The translations under genes were made by a program, and so were the position numbers. The notes below the pieces were generated by a model that searched no databases, was not told where the DNA came from, and saw nothing but the letters and a program-made list of their open reading frames with translations. 64,000 bases of DNA from Microlunatus antarcticus. GTDB taxonomy: Bacteria > Actinomycetota > Actinomycetes > Propionibacteriales > Propionibacteriaceae. Positions 45,994-54,707 of the stretch are shown piece after piece. Where the stretch lies: contig NZ_JACHZG010000001.1 in NCBI RefSeq assembly GCF_014193425.1, positions 1,798,001-1,862,000 on the forward strand, written 5' to 3'. Position 1 is the first letter of the stretch. Every line of letters starts with the position of its first letter.

Positions 45994-47298
45994 TTAGTGA
46001 GCGTTCTCGGCGCTGGGCCGGGCGAGGACGAGGAGGCCGATCATGGACGCGGCGGCGCCGAGGACCATGATCACCGCCATCGGGACCGCGGTGTCCTCGC
46101 CGCCCAGGCCGGCCAGCGGGGCGATCGTCCCGGCGGCGACCCACTGCACGAAACCGAGCAGCGCCGAACCCGTCCCCGGGTGCTCCGGGACCTCGGCGGC
46201 GGCGAGCGCGCCGCCGTTCGGGCCGATCAGGCCCTGGGCGGTCATCAGCACGAAGAAGCAGACCATCGCGAGCAGCAGCGGGGTGTCGAACCAGATCGCC
46301 CCCACCAGCATCGCCACGCCCGCGAGCAGCGCCGCGACCTGGCCGACGAGGATCACCGGGCGCGTGGGGACCCGGCCGGCCAGGCGGGCGGCGACGAGCG
46401 CGGCGACCGTCATGCCGCCCGCGTTGGCGGCGAAGTCGACCGAGTACGCGATCGGCGACAGCCCGTTCATCGACTGCAGCACGAAGGCGGACGTGGCGAC
46501 GTACGCGAAGAGCGCGCCCATCGCGGAACCGGCGACGACCAGGTAGCCGACGTAGCGGCGGTTGCGCAGCACCTCGCGCCCGGCGCGGGCGAAGGTCCGT
46601 AGCCCGCCGCCGTGGCGCTGGTCGGGCGGGAGCGTCTCGGGAACGGCGACCAGGACCGCGACAGCCATCACGACGCCGAGCCCGGCGACGACCCAGAACG
46701 ACACCCGCCAGTGCGACAGCTGCAGGATGACCGCGCCGAGCAGCGGCCCGACGATCGGGGCGAGGCCGCCGACGGCCGCGATGACGTTGAGCACCCGGAC
46801 GAGCTGGGCGCCGGTCGCGAGGTCGATGATCACGGCCCGGCCGATCACCATGGCCCAGCCGCCGGCGAAGCCCTGGACCAGCCGCGCCGCCATCATCACG
46901 CCGATGCTCGGGGCGAGGGCGCACGCCACGGAGGCGAGGCTCATGACCACGACCGCCGCGACCAGGGGTACGCGCCGCCCCCGCTGGTCCGAGACCGGAC
47001 CGCCGACCAGCTGGCCCAGCGCCATCCCGACGAAGAACGTCGTCAGCGTCAGCTGCACCTGCGTGGCCCCGGCGCCAAGGTCGCGGGCGACCCGGGGGAA
47101 GGCCGGCACGTACATGTCGGTGGCCAACGGCGCGATCGCGGTCAGGAAGACGACGGTCGCCACCAGGGCCGCGCTGACGCGGGCGTGGCCCGGGCCGGCA
47201 CCGTCCTCCGGTGCGGGCTGGTCGCTGAGGTACTCGCAGTCGGGGCAGTAGCCCAGGTGCGGGACGCCCGTCCCCGCATGGTCGGTCACGTCGGTCAC
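45994..47298 (-). CDS. Bcr/CflA-type multidrug MFS transporter
   Basis: A 434-residue 12-segment exporter. It has ATDMYVPAFPRVARDLGA near residue 58 (first-segment motif of Bcr/CflA), GQLVGGPVSDQRGRRVP near 93 and APIVGPLLGAVILQLSHWRV near 172. An unusual N-terminal tail of about 40 residues precedes the first segment and holds GYCPDCEYLSDQ, a CxxC pair that could bind metal. The GTG at 47298 has a GAGAGGAGCAC stretch upstream and places that tail inside the protein. The TAA stop is eight bases after the right copy of the repeat at 45943-45986. Confidence 0.86.
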   Translation of the reverse strand: MTDVTDHAGTGVPHLGYCPDCEYLSDQPAPEDGAGPGHARVSAALVATVVFLTAIAPLATDMYVPAFPRVARDLGAGATQVQLTLTTFFVGMALGQLVGGPVSDQRGRRVPLVAAVVVMSLASVACALAPSIGVMMAARLVQGFAGGWAMVIGRAVIIDLATGAQLVRVLNVIAAVGGLAPIVGPLLGAVILQLSHWRVSFWVVAGLGVVMAVAVLVAVPETLPPDQRHGGGLRTFARAGREVLRNRRYVGYLVVAGSAMGALFAYVATSAFVLQSMNGLSPIAYSVDFAANAGGMTVAALVAARLAGRVPTRPVILVGQVAALLAGVAMLVGAIWFDTPLLLAMVCFFVLMTAQGLIGPNGGALAAAEVPEHPGTGSALLGFVQWVAAGTIAPLAGLGGEDTAVPMAVIMVLGAAASMIGLLVLARPSAENAH

Positions 47299-47635
47299 GT
47301 GTGCTCCTCTCGCCGGTACGCCCAGCCAACCCCAGCAAGCGGTCAGCAGGAAGTCCCTGGCGGAGGGTGTACCTGCAGAGCACCTCAGGCGACCTGGCCC
47401 TCGCCGCGCTCGTCGAACCTGCACACCCGGCGATTCCCTGGTTTTCCTTCACTCGATCGCCGTCAACCGAAGGTGCTGAGCGTGGAGTCGGCGGGCCAGG
47501 CTCATCGAGTGGGGCGAAGTCAGGGGACGCATCATGAGCGGGGTCCCCTCGCGGTACACCTCCTGTCAGTGACTTCAGCGCCGGTCGTACGCCGGGTCTC
47601 CTGGGGTTCTCCCTCGAGAACCAGGAGCTCGCCCC
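47299..47635. other. 337-bp gap with no gene
   Basis: Divergent promoter region between the Bcr/CflA gene and the lipoprotein gene. I see no reading frame with gene-like composition. A GGGGTCCCCTCGCGG stretch near 47540 with an upstream CAGGGGAC is a weak inverted repeat that could be regulatory; otherwise I see nothing definite in it. Confidence 0.6.
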
Positions 47636-48226
47636 GTGCACCTCGCCTCCCGCGCTAGAGCCACGACCGCCGCCCTCGTCGCCCACGTTCCCCTTGTGCG
47701 CCCGACCTTGCGGCTGCTCCTGGCCGCGCTCGTGCTCGGCAGCGCCTGCTCCGTCGGCCCCGGAGACTCACCGGCGGCGAGCGAGCCCACGCCCGCCCGC
47801 ACCCCGACCGGTCCCGGGACGTCCTCGCCGAGGGCCCCGTCCCCGACCCGGTCGACCTCGCCCGGCGTCACGCCGGTCCGGGTGGTCGTCGGCGGCCGGA
47901 CCTTCGCCGCCGAGCTGTTCGACAACCCGACCGCGCGTGACCTGGCCGACCGGCTGCCGCTGACCGTCGCCATGGACGACCTGCACGGGACCGAGAAGAC
48001 GGGCGGACTGCCGCAGGCCCTGACCACCGACGGCGCCCCGCGGGGCTCCGATCCCGACGTGGGCGAGATCGGCTACTACGCCCCCGGGCGCGACCTCGTC
48101 TTCTACTACGGCGACATGGGCTACTACCCGGGCATCGTCCGCATCGGCCGCTTCGACGAGAGCATCGCGCGGCTGGTGGACGAGGGCGACGGCGTCAGCG
48201 TCCGCGTGGAGGTCCAGACCCCGTGA
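47636..48226 (+). CDS. Secreted lipoprotein with cyclophilin-like fold domain
   Basis: A 196-residue exported protein. The N-terminal 43 residues form a long lipoprotein signal with LVLGSACSV, followed by a Pro/Thr/Ser-rich linker. The rest, from about residue 80, resembles the bacterial cyclophilin-like domain (PF18050): LFDNPTARDLADRLPLTV, then DVGEIGYYAPGRDLVFYYGD. These domains lack the usual catalytic residues of cyclophilins and their role is unknown. The GTG at 47636 is the best of several starts because the signal needs it; a later GTG at 47697 would shorten the n-region. Confidence 0.75.
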   Translation: MHLASRARATTAALVAHVPLVRPTLRLLLAALVLGSACSVGPGDSPAASEPTPARTPTGPGTSSPRAPSPTRSTSPGVTPVRVVVGGRTFAAELFDNPTARDLADRLPLTVAMDDLHGTEKTGGLPQALTTDGAPRGSDPDVGEIGYYAPGRDLVFYYGDMGYYPGIVRIGRFDESIARLVDEGDGVSVRVEVQTP

Positions 48227-48233
48227 CGACCAC

Positions 48234-49121
48234 TCAGCGCGGAGAACCGTCGGCCGCGCTGCTCGGGGTCTGGTCGTGGGTTGCGGCCCAGCTCGCGAGC
48301 AGGGCCAGGTTGTCGGCCGCGACGGTGCCGGGCTCGGCGCTGTAGGCGGTCAGGGTCAGGTCGGGCTCACCGGGGAGCTCGAGGGCGTCGAAGGTCAGGT
48401 CCAGGTCCCCGACCTCCGCGTGGCGGAAGTGCTTGGCGCCGAAGCGGTGCAGCCGGACGTCGTGCGCCGCCCACAGCCGACGGAAGTCGTCGCTGCGCGT
48501 CGACAGCTCGCCCACCAGGTCGGTCAGGCCCTTGTCGAAGGGATCCCGCCCGGCCTCGGTGCGCAGGATCGCCACGGTGGTCGCCGCCGACGCCTCCCAG
48601 TCGGGGTGCAGCAGGTGGGCGCGCGGGTCGAGAAAGACGAACCGGGCCAGGTTCACCGGCCGCTCCGGGCGCTCGTAGGCCACGCTGTAGAGGGCACGGC
48701 CCATCGTGTTGATGGCCAGGACGTCGAGGCGTCCGTTCCGGACGAAGGCCGGGACGCCGACCATGGCGTCGAGCAGCCGGCCGATGCTCGGCCGCAGCTC
48801 ACGGACGGTGGGTCGGGCCGGCCTGCGCTGAGCGGTCGAAGCAGACGCTGACCGGGCCAGGTCGAACAGGTACGCCCGTTCGGACTCGTCCAGACGCAGA
48901 CCTCGCGCCAGGCTGTCCAGCACGGCCTCCGACGCACCGCTGAGGTTGCCGCGCTCCAGCCGCGTGTAGTACTCGATGCTGACCCCGGCCAGCTGCGCCG
49001 CCTCGGCCCGGCGCAGACCCGGCACCCGCCGGGCGCCGCGGCTGGTCAGACCCACCTGCTCCGGCCTGAGGCGGGCTCGACGCGAGGTCAGGAAGTCGCG
49101 CACCTCGCTGCGGTTGTCCAT
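48234..49121 (-). CDS. XRE-type regulator with MmyB-like ligand-binding domain
   Basis: A 295-residue transcription factor. Residues about 5-75 form a helix-turn-helix, with RRVPGLRRAEAAQLAGVSIE followed by YYTRLERGN, the pattern of this family, and residues about 100-270 are the MmyB-type domain (ALYSVAYERPERPVNLARFV, LRTEAGRDPFDKGLTDLVG). The ATG at 49121 is nine bases from a TAGGGT -10, which implies a leaderless mRNA. A close paralogue lies at 50335; the aldo/keto reductase gene lies between them. Family members repress a neighbouring oxidoreductase, so the divergent reductase gene is a likely target. Confidence 0.9.
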   Translation of the reverse strand: MDNRSEVRDFLTSRRARLRPEQVGLTSRGARRVPGLRRAEAAQLAGVSIEYYTRLERGNLSGASEAVLDSLARGLRLDESERAYLFDLARSASASTAQRRPARPTVRELRPSIGRLLDAMVGVPAFVRNGRLDVLAINTMGRALYSVAYERPERPVNLARFVFLDPRAHLLHPDWEASAATTVAILRTEAGRDPFDKGLTDLVGELSTRSDDFRRLWAAHDVRLHRFGAKHFRHAEVGDLDLTFDALELPGEPDLTLTAYSAEPGTVAADNLALLASWAATHDQTPSSAADGSPR

Positions 49122-49129
49122 GACCGCCG

Positions 49130-49178
49130 ACCCTAGGAGGGGCGCCCGCCACGGTGGGAGTCCCTCTCCGTACCCCTC
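49130..49178 (-). promoter_or_regulatory. Promoter/operator of the XRE gene at 48234
   Basis: Reading leftward, a GGGGTACGG stretch, a near-palindrome GGGACTCCC (49156-49164) and a TAGGGT -10 (49130-49135) lead to the ATG only eight bases further, so the transcript is probably leaderless. The pattern and spacing match the promoter at 50281 of the paralogous gene; 19 of 24 positions are equal over the upstream block. Confidence 0.55.
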
Positions 49179-49287
49179 ACCACGTAACCCCTCACGACAG
49201 GGGCTTCCTGCTCCTGCCGATCTGCGGTCGACTGACGTCGACGGCCGACGGCCCCTGCTGCCGGTGGAACGAGGAGAGGAACCGACG

Positions 49288-50250
49288 ATGGAGTACGGAC
49301 GACTGGGCCGGACCGGGCTGAAGATCCCCCGGATCGCGATGGGGTGCATGAGCTTCGGCAACCCCGGCTTCCACCAGTGGACCCTCGACGAGGACGCCGC
49401 TCAACCCTTCTTCCGCCAGGCCGTCGAGCTCGGCGTGACGTTCTGGGACACCGCCAACGGCTACGGCGGCGGCAGCTCGGAGGAGTTCGTCGGCCGCGCG
49501 GTGAAGGAGTACGCCCGCCGCGAGGACATCGTGCTCGCCACCAAGGTCCACAACCGCATGCACGACGGCCCCGGCGGCTCCGGCCTGTCGCGCAAGGCCA
49601 TCCTCGAGCAGCTCGACGCCTCCCTCACCCGCCTCGGCACCGACTACGTCGACCTCTACCAGATCCACCGCTACGACGACGAGGTGCCGGTCGAGGAGAC
49701 CATGGAGGCCCTCCACGACGTCGTCAAGGCTGGCAAGGTCCGCTACCTCGGGGCGTCCTCGATGTGGGCCTGGCAGTTCGCCAAGCTGCAGCACGCGGCC
49801 GACGCGGGAGGTTGGACCCGGTTCGTCTCCATGCAGGACCAGTACAACCTCCTCAAGCGGGAGGAGGAGCGCGAGATGCTCCCGATGTGCGCCGACACGG
49901 GCGTCGGCTGCATCCCCTACTCCCCGCTCGGGAAGGGCCGCCTCGCCCGGCCCTGGGGCCAGCAGACCCAGCGCGGCAGCACCGACCAGGTCGCCAAGTC
50001 CTTCGACCTCGACATCGACCAGCCCGTCGTCGAGGTCGTCGAGGAGATCGCCCGCGAGCGCGACGTGCCGATGGCCCAGATCGGGATCGCCTGGCTGCTC
50101 ACCAAGCCGGTCGTGTCCGCGCCCGTCGTCGGCGCCACCAAGCCGCACCACCTCGCCGACGCCGTCGCCGCGCTCGACATCACCCTCACCGACGACGAGA
50201 TCCAGCGCCTCGAGGCGCCGTACACGACCCAGCCCGCGTACTGGTGGTGA
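49288..50250 (+). CDS. Aldo/keto reductase
   Basis: A 320-residue NADPH-dependent reductase, usual family length. It begins MEYGRLGRTGLKIPRIAMGC, has the catalytic Asp and Tyr in FWDTANGYGGGSSEEFVGRA near residues 52-72, the Lys in VLATKVHN near 84 and the catalytic His in YQIHRYD near 129. SQ/MQDQYNLLKREEEREM matches the cofactor segment. It resembles the general aldo/keto reductases of soil actinobacteria. Strong AGGAGAGGAA precedes the ATG. It is flanked by two regulators of one family, one divergent and one downstream in line. Confidence 0.9.
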   Translation: MEYGRLGRTGLKIPRIAMGCMSFGNPGFHQWTLDEDAAQPFFRQAVELGVTFWDTANGYGGGSSEEFVGRAVKEYARREDIVLATKVHNRMHDGPGGSGLSRKAILEQLDASLTRLGTDYVDLYQIHRYDDEVPVEETMEALHDVVKAGKVRYLGASSMWAWQFAKLQHAADAGGWTRFVSMQDQYNLLKREEEREMLPMCADTGVGCIPYSPLGKGRLARPWGQQTQRGSTDQVAKSFDLDIDQPVVEVVEEIARERDVPMAQIGIAWLLTKPVVSAPVVGATKPHHLADAVAALDITLTDDEIQRLEAPYTTQPAYWW

Positions 50251-50280
50251 GCCGCGACGGTGGAGGAGGGCACCGGCGTG

Positions 50281-50327
50281 AGGTGTACCGGCAGGGAGTC
50301 CCAGTCCCGGACGACCCGTCCTAGTGT
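50281..50327 (+). promoter_or_regulatory. Promoter/operator of the XRE gene at 50335
   Basis: A block AGGTGTACCGG (50281-50291), the near-palindrome GGGAGTCCC (50294-50302), and a TAGTGT -10 (50322-50327) lie just before the ATG at 50335, leaving seven bases between. Arrangement matches the paralogous promoter at 49130-49178. Transcription would start at or next to the ATG. Confidence 0.55.
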
Positions 50328-50334
50328 CGATCGC

Positions 50335-51237
50335 ATGGACAGCAGCGACGAGGTGCGGGAGTTCCTCACGTCCCGGCGGGCGAAGGTGACCCCGCGCCAG
50401 GTCGGCCTGCCCGAGACCGGTGCGCGCCGGGTGCCCGGGCTGCGCCGGGGCGAGGTCGCCGCGCTGGCGGGCGTCAGCATCGAGTACTACTCCAAGCTCG
50501 AGCGGGGCGCGATCGCCGGCGCCTCGGCGTCGGTGCTCGACGCGCTGGCCCGGGCCCTGCAGCTCGACGACGCCGAGCGCGGCCACCTCTTCCACCTGGC
50601 GCAGGCCGCCGACGGGACCCTGGCCGGGATGCGGCCGCGCCGGCGGACGAGTCGGACGTGGACGCCGCAACCGAGCCTGCTCTGGGTCCTCGACCGGTTC
50701 ACCGCGCCGGCGCTGGTCCGCAACGGACGGATGGACCTGCTCGCGACGAACCACCTCGGCCGGGCGATGCACGAGTCCGTCTACACCGCGCCGAGCTCGC
50801 TGTCGACCGAGGCCCCGAACTTCGCCCGGTTCACGTTCCTCGACCTCGACGCGGCGCACGACTTCTACCCCGACTGGGACGGCGCCGCCGACATCTGCGT
50901 GTCGATCCTGCACACCGAGGCCGGCCGGGACCCGCACGACAAGGCGCTGCACGACCTGGTGGGGGAGCTGTCGACGCGCAGCCCGGACTTCCGGCGCCGC
51001 TGGAGCGCGCACGACGTGCGCCAGCACGGCGCAGGGGCCAAGCGGTTCCACCACGGCGAGGTCGGTGACCTCCTCCTGGCGTACGAGAGCGTCGACATGA
51101 TCTCGGCGCCGGGCCTCACCCTCACGCTCTACGCCGCCGAGCCCGGGTCGGCCTCGGCCCACGCGCTCGACCTCCTCGCGTCCTGGGCGGCGACCCGGAC
51201 GGCCGAGGACGCCGACGCGCTCGGCGCGGACGCGTGA
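50335..51237 (+). CDS. XRE-type regulator with MmyB-like ligand-binding domain (paralogue)
   Basis: A 300-residue regulator closely related to the gene at 48234. It starts SSDEVREFLTSRRAKVTPRQ, with the helix-turn-helix at residues about 5-75 (RRVPGLRRGEVAALAGVSIE) and the ligand domain containing FARFTFLDLDAAHDFYPDWD near 165. The parallel segments (ILHTEAGRDPHDKALHDLVG here) show the paralogy clearly. Next in line are cupin, CMD and dehydrogenase genes, which it may control. The ATG at 50335 sits next to its -10 box. The two copies may have split control of one earlier locus. Confidence 0.9.
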   Translation: MDSSDEVREFLTSRRAKVTPRQVGLPETGARRVPGLRRGEVAALAGVSIEYYSKLERGAIAGASASVLDALARALQLDDAERGHLFHLAQAADGTLAGMRPRRRTSRTWTPQPSLLWVLDRFTAPALVRNGRMDLLATNHLGRAMHESVYTAPSSLSTEAPNFARFTFLDLDAAHDFYPDWDGAADICVSILHTEAGRDPHDKALHDLVGELSTRSPDFRRRWSAHDVRQHGAGAKRFHHGEVGDLLLAYESVDMISAPGLTLTLYAAEPGSASAHALDLLASWAATRTAEDADALGADA

Positions 51238-51289
51238 GCCCGACCCTCCTGACCCACGACCGAACCACGATCTCGAAGGAGACGCTCCG

Positions 51290-51697
51290 ATGGAGCTCAA
51301 GCACCCCCAGGCGACGGTCCTCAACCCGGCCGCCTGGTTCACCGGCGACGTCTACCTGACGCCGATCCACGCCGGCACCGGCCCGTCCCACCTGAGCGTG
51401 GGCCTGGTGCGCTTCCCCCCGGGCGCCCGCACGAACTGGCACCGCCACGCCGTCGGGCAGACCCTGCACGTCACCGAGGGGGTCGGCCTGGTCGGGATCC
51501 GGGACGGGTCGGTGGTGCGGGTCCGTGCGGGCGACACCGTCGTGTGCCCGCCGGACGAGGAGCACTGGCACGGCGCCGCGGCCGACACCTTCATGAGCCA
51601 CTTCGCGCTGCTCGAGACGAAGCCGGACGGCTCGGACCCGACCACCTGGCTCGAGCCGCTCGACGACGAGACGTACGCCGCCGCGCAGCAGGCCTGA
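51290..51697 (+). CDS. Cupin domain protein
   Basis: A 135-residue single-domain cupin. The metal-binding motif TNWHRHAVGQTLHVTEG near residues 46-62 (H-x-H and a downstream His) and the second motif VVCPPDEEHWHGA near 84 mark the fold. Small cupins of this type are found with CMD-family proteins and dehydrogenases in stress or detoxification clusters; what it binds is unknown. The ATG at 51290 follows AAGGAGACG. It is 52 bp downstream of the paralogous regulator and 31 bp upstream of the CMD gene. Confidence 0.87.
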   Translation: MELKHPQATVLNPAAWFTGDVYLTPIHAGTGPSHLSVGLVRFPPGARTNWHRHAVGQTLHVTEGVGLVGIRDGSVVRVRAGDTVVCPPDEEHWHGAAADTFMSHFALLETKPDGSDPTTWLEPLDDETYAAAQQA

Positions 51698-51728
51698 CCC
51701 ACCCCGCTCTCCCGAGGAGGAACCCCAG

Positions 51729-52100
51729 ATGACCGACCAGACCGAGCAGACCGACCAGACCGAGCAGATCCACCAGGGCGAGCAGCGGCGCCAGGTCGGC
51801 GGCGGACGCCGCGCGATCGGCGACGTCGCCCCCAAGCTCGCCGAGCTCACCGACGACGTCCTCTTCGACGACGTGTGGAACCGTCCCGGACTCGCCGCGC
51901 GCGACCGCAGCCTCGTGACCGTCGCCGCGCTGGTCGCGGGCGGGGACGCCGACCAGCTGCGCTTCCACCTCGACCACGCCCGTAAGAACGGCGTGACCGA
52001 GACCGAGCTGATCGAGGCGATCACCCACCTCGCCTTCTACGCCGGTTGGCCCAAGGCCATGACGGCCGTCACCGTCGCCCAGCAGGTCTTCGCCGGCTGA
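51729..52100 (+). CDS. Carboxymuconolactone decarboxylase (CMD) family protein
   Basis: A 123-residue CMD-family protein. The first 25 residues are a Thr/Gln/Glu-rich repeat (TDQTEQ twice), which looks disordered. The rest has the family pattern NRPGLAARDRSLVTVAALVA near residue 51 and ITHLAFYAGWPKAMTAVTVA near 97. The two cysteines of the thiol-peroxidase branch (AhpD) are absent, so it is closer to the decarboxylase-like, unassigned members. A ribosome site GAGGAGGA precedes the ATG. It sits between the cupin and dehydrogenase genes. Confidence 0.87.
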   Translation: MTDQTEQTDQTEQIHQGEQRRQVGGGRRAIGDVAPKLAELTDDVLFDDVWNRPGLAARDRSLVTVAALVAGGDADQLRFHLDHARKNGVTETELIEAITHLAFYAGWPKAMTAVTVAQQVFAG

Positions 52101-52133
52101 CGCCGGCCCCCACCCAGAGGAAGAGAACGTCCG

Positions 52134-53167
52134 ATGAAGGCAACCCTGATGTACGGGGCCGGCGACGTCCGCGTCGAAGACGTCCCCGACCCCACGATCT
52201 CCGCCCCGACCGAGCCCTGGTGCGCGTCACGTACGCGTGCGTGTGCGGCTCCGACCTGCACCCGTACCACGACCTCGAGCCCACGCCCGAGGGTCGGCGG
52301 ATGGGCCACGAGGCCATCGGGGTCGTCCAGGAGGTCGGTGCCGAGGTCACGACGCTCAAGGCCGGTGACACCGTCATCGTCCCCTTCGCCTGGTCGGACG
52401 GCACGTGTGCCTTCTGCCGTGACGGGATCACCACCTCGTGCGTGCACGGCGGCTTCTTCGACGGGGCGCCGTCGGCGACCCAGGCCGAGCTGCTGATCGT
52501 GCCGGAGGCGGACGGCACCGCGGTCGTGGTGCCCGAGGGGACCGACGAGTCGCTGATGCCGTCGCTGCTGACGCTGTCCGACGTCTACCTCACCGGATAC
52601 CACGCCGCCCGACAGGGCCAGGTCGGCCCGGGCAAGACCGTCACCGTGATCGGCGACGGGGCCGTCGGCCTCTCGGCCGTCCTCGCGAGCAAGGAGCTTG
52701 GAGCCGAGACGATCATCCTGATGGGCCGCCACGAGTCGCGGACGGACCTCGGCCGGAAGTTCGGCGCCACGCACGTCGTCGCCGAGCGCGGCGACGAGGG
52801 TGTCGCGAAGGTCCTGGAGATCACCGGCGGCGAGGGCTCGCACGTCGTCCTCGAGGCCGTCGGCCACCTGCCGGCGTACGAGCAGGCGTACGGCATCGTC
52901 CGCCCCGGCGGGGTGATCTCGCGAGTCGGGGTGCCGCAGTACGAGGAGGCCCCGGTCGGCTTCGCCTCGCTGTTCGGCAAGAACGTCACCCTCACCGGCG
53001 GACCGGCGACGATCCGCGCCTACCTGGAGGCCGCGATCCCGCAGGTCCTCGACGGGACCACCGACCCCGGCCAGGTGTTCGACCGCGAGCTCCCGCTTGC
53101 CGACATCGCCGAGGCCTACCGACTGATGGACGCCCGCGAGGCGCTGAAGGTGCTCATCCGCGTCTGA
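52134..53167 (+). pseudogene. Zinc-dependent alcohol dehydrogenase with an early frameshift
   Basis: The gene starts at ATG 52134 as MKATLMYGAGDVRVEDVPDP and reads well for about 27 codons, then loses one base near 52214. The sense resumes one frame over with ALVRVTYACVCGSDLHPYHD, GHEAIGVVQEV and DGTCAFCRDGITTSC, to RV at 53167. Adding one G after GAG (52212-52214) restores a 344-residue MDR-family dehydrogenase with zinc ligands. Either a real lesion or a sequencing error, since nothing else is damaged. A GGAAGAGAACG ribosome stretch precedes the start. It is the last of the cupin-CMD-dehydrogenase group. Confidence 0.82.
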
Positions 53168-53204
53168 CCGACCCCGGGGTTGCGCGGCGGATCGATGACC
53201 GTCA

Positions 53205-53224
53205 ATATCGACGGGTGTCGATGT
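53205..53224. promoter_or_regulatory. ArsR operator over the arsR start
   Basis: The inverted repeat ATCGAC-GGGT-GTCGAT (53207-53222) has the wording of known ArsR binding sites and reaches into the arsR start codon; another ATCGAT lies at 53191. Binding would block expression of arsR and the genes after it until arsenite is bound. Confidence 0.6.
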
Positions 53225-53601
53225 CCGCCGTGCTTCCCGTCCCGGTCCCGGCAGCGGCGTGCTGCGTCCCGCTCTCGCGCGAGCCGCTCAGCCGGTCCCG
53301 GGCTGAGCAGGTCGCGCCGCTGCTGAAGGCGCTCGCCGACCCGGTGCGGCTCCGGCTGCTGTCGATCGTGGCGTCCCACGAGGGCGGGGAGGCCTGCGTC
53401 TGCGACCTGAACGACTGCTTCGATCTGTCGCAGCCGACGATCAGCCACCACCTCAAGGTGCTCCACGGGGCCGGGCTGCTCGAGCGGGAGAAGCGGGGGA
53501 CCTGGGTCTACTACCGGGCGCGGCCCGACGCGCTGACCGACCTGGCGACCCTCCTCGCGCCCGTGTCCGGGACCCCCTCCACGTCGGGGCGCTGCGCGTG
53601 A
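53221..53601 (+). CDS. arsR: ArsR-type arsenite-responsive repressor
   Basis: A 126-residue winged-helix metalloregulator. The arsenite-sensing motif is CVCDL (in EACVCDLNDCF, near residue 60), directly before the recognition helix SQPTISHHLKVLHGAGLLER. Extra cysteines (AACCV near residue 13 and a C-terminal GRCA) could join metal binding. The ATG at 53221 gives a normal length; a GTG six bases upstream is also possible and would fit a leaderless transcript. Binding would be relieved by arsenite, which releases acr3 and arsC. It overlaps acr3 by four bases. Confidence 0.9.
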   Translation: MSAVLPVPVPAAACCVPLSREPLSRSRAEQVAPLLKALADPVRLRLLSIVASHEGGEACVCDLNDCFDLSQPTISHHLKVLHGAGLLEREKRGTWVYYRARPDALTDLATLLAPVSGTPSTSGRCA

Positions 53602-54707
53602 GCGCCCACACGTCCGAGCTGGTCACGGGGGAGCAGGAGACGCGGGCCCGGCTCTCGACGACGGACCGCTTCCTGCCGGTGTGGATCGTCGCGGCGATGG
53701 GGCTCGGACTGCTCCTCGGTCGGGTGGTCCCGGGCCTGGCCGGCGTCCTGGACGCGGTGAAGGTCGGCTCGGTGTCGTTGCCGATCGCGATCGGGCTGCT
53801 CGTGATGATGTACCCGGTGCTGGCCAAGGTCCGCTACGACGAGACCCACCGGGTGCTGGCCGACCGCCGTCTGATGATCACCTCGTTGGTGATCAACTGG
53901 GTGCTCGCGCCGGCGTTCATGTTCGCGCTCGCGTGGCTGTTCCTGCCCGACCTGCCCGAGTACCGCACGGGGTTGATCATCGTCGGGCTGGCCCGCTGCA
54001 TCGCGATGGTGCTGATCTGGAACGACCTCGCCTGCGGCGACCGGGAGGCGGCCGCGGTGCTCGTCGCGATCAACTCGGTGTTCCAGGTCGTCGCCTTCGG
54101 CGCGCTGGGCTGGTTCTACCTGCAGGTGCTGCCCTCGTGGCTGGGGCTCCCGACGACGTCGGCCGGCTTCTCGGTCTGGTCGATCACCGCGAGCGTCCTG
54201 GTGTTCCTCGGCGTCCCGCTGGTGCTCGGGTTCCTGACCCGCACTCTCGGCGAGCGCCGGCTCGGTCGCGCGGGGTACGAGGCCCGCGTGCTGCCCAGGA
54301 TCGGGCCCTGGGCGCTCTACGGGCTGCTCTTCACCATCGTCGTCCTCTTCGCTCTCCAGGGCGGCACCATCACCTCCGAGCCGCTGCACGTGGTCCGGAT
54401 CGCCCTGCCGCTGCTGGTCTACTTCGCCGTGGTGTTCACCGGGAGCCTGCTGATCGGCCGGGCCCTGCGCCTCGGCTACCCCCGGGCGACGACGCTCGCG
54501 TTCACCGCCGCCGGCAACAACTTCGAGCTCGCCATCGCGGTCGCGATCGCCACCTTCGGCGTCACGTCGGGGCAGGCGCTGGCCGGCGTGGTCGGGCCGC
54601 TCATCGAGGTGCCCGCCCTCGTCGGCCTGGTGTACGTGTCCCTGTGGGCGCGTCGGCACCTGTTCGGCTCGCCGGTGACCGCACCTGTCGAAGGAGCCCG
54701 CGGATGA
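53598..54707 (+). CDS. acr3: Arsenite efflux permease Acr3
   Basis: A 369-residue, ten-segment arsenite exporter of the Acr3 branch (not ArsB). The conserved Cys lies in GLARCIAMVLIWNDLACGDR near residues 131-150, and the second conserved region FTAAGNNFELAIAVAIATFG near 300 is typical. The start is a GTG overlapping the arsR stop by four bases. It pumps arsenite out of the cell, using the membrane potential. It precedes the reductase that makes its substrate, with which it overlaps by four bases. Confidence 0.94.
   Translation: MSAHTSELVTGEQETRARLSTTDRFLPVWIVAAMGLGLLLGRVVPGLAGVLDAVKVGSVSLPIAIGLLVMMYPVLAKVRYDETHRVLADRRLMITSLVINWVLAPAFMFALAWLFLPDLPEYRTGLIIVGLARCIAMVLIWNDLACGDREAAAVLVAINSVFQVVAFGALGWFYLQVLPSWLGLPTTSAGFSVWSITASVLVFLGVPLVLGFLTRTLGERRLGRAGYEARVLPRIGPWALYGLLFTIVVLFALQGGTITSEPLHVVRIALPLLVYFAVVFTGSLLIGRALRLGYPRATTLAFTAAGNNFELAIAVAIATFGVTSGQALAGVVGPLIEVPALVGLVYVSLWARRHLFGSPVTAPVEGARG

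Noticed and set aside
47540-47560. Terminator or operator at the GGGGTCCCC stretch
   Set aside because: Stem too short and no T-run; listed only as a weak feature of the gap.
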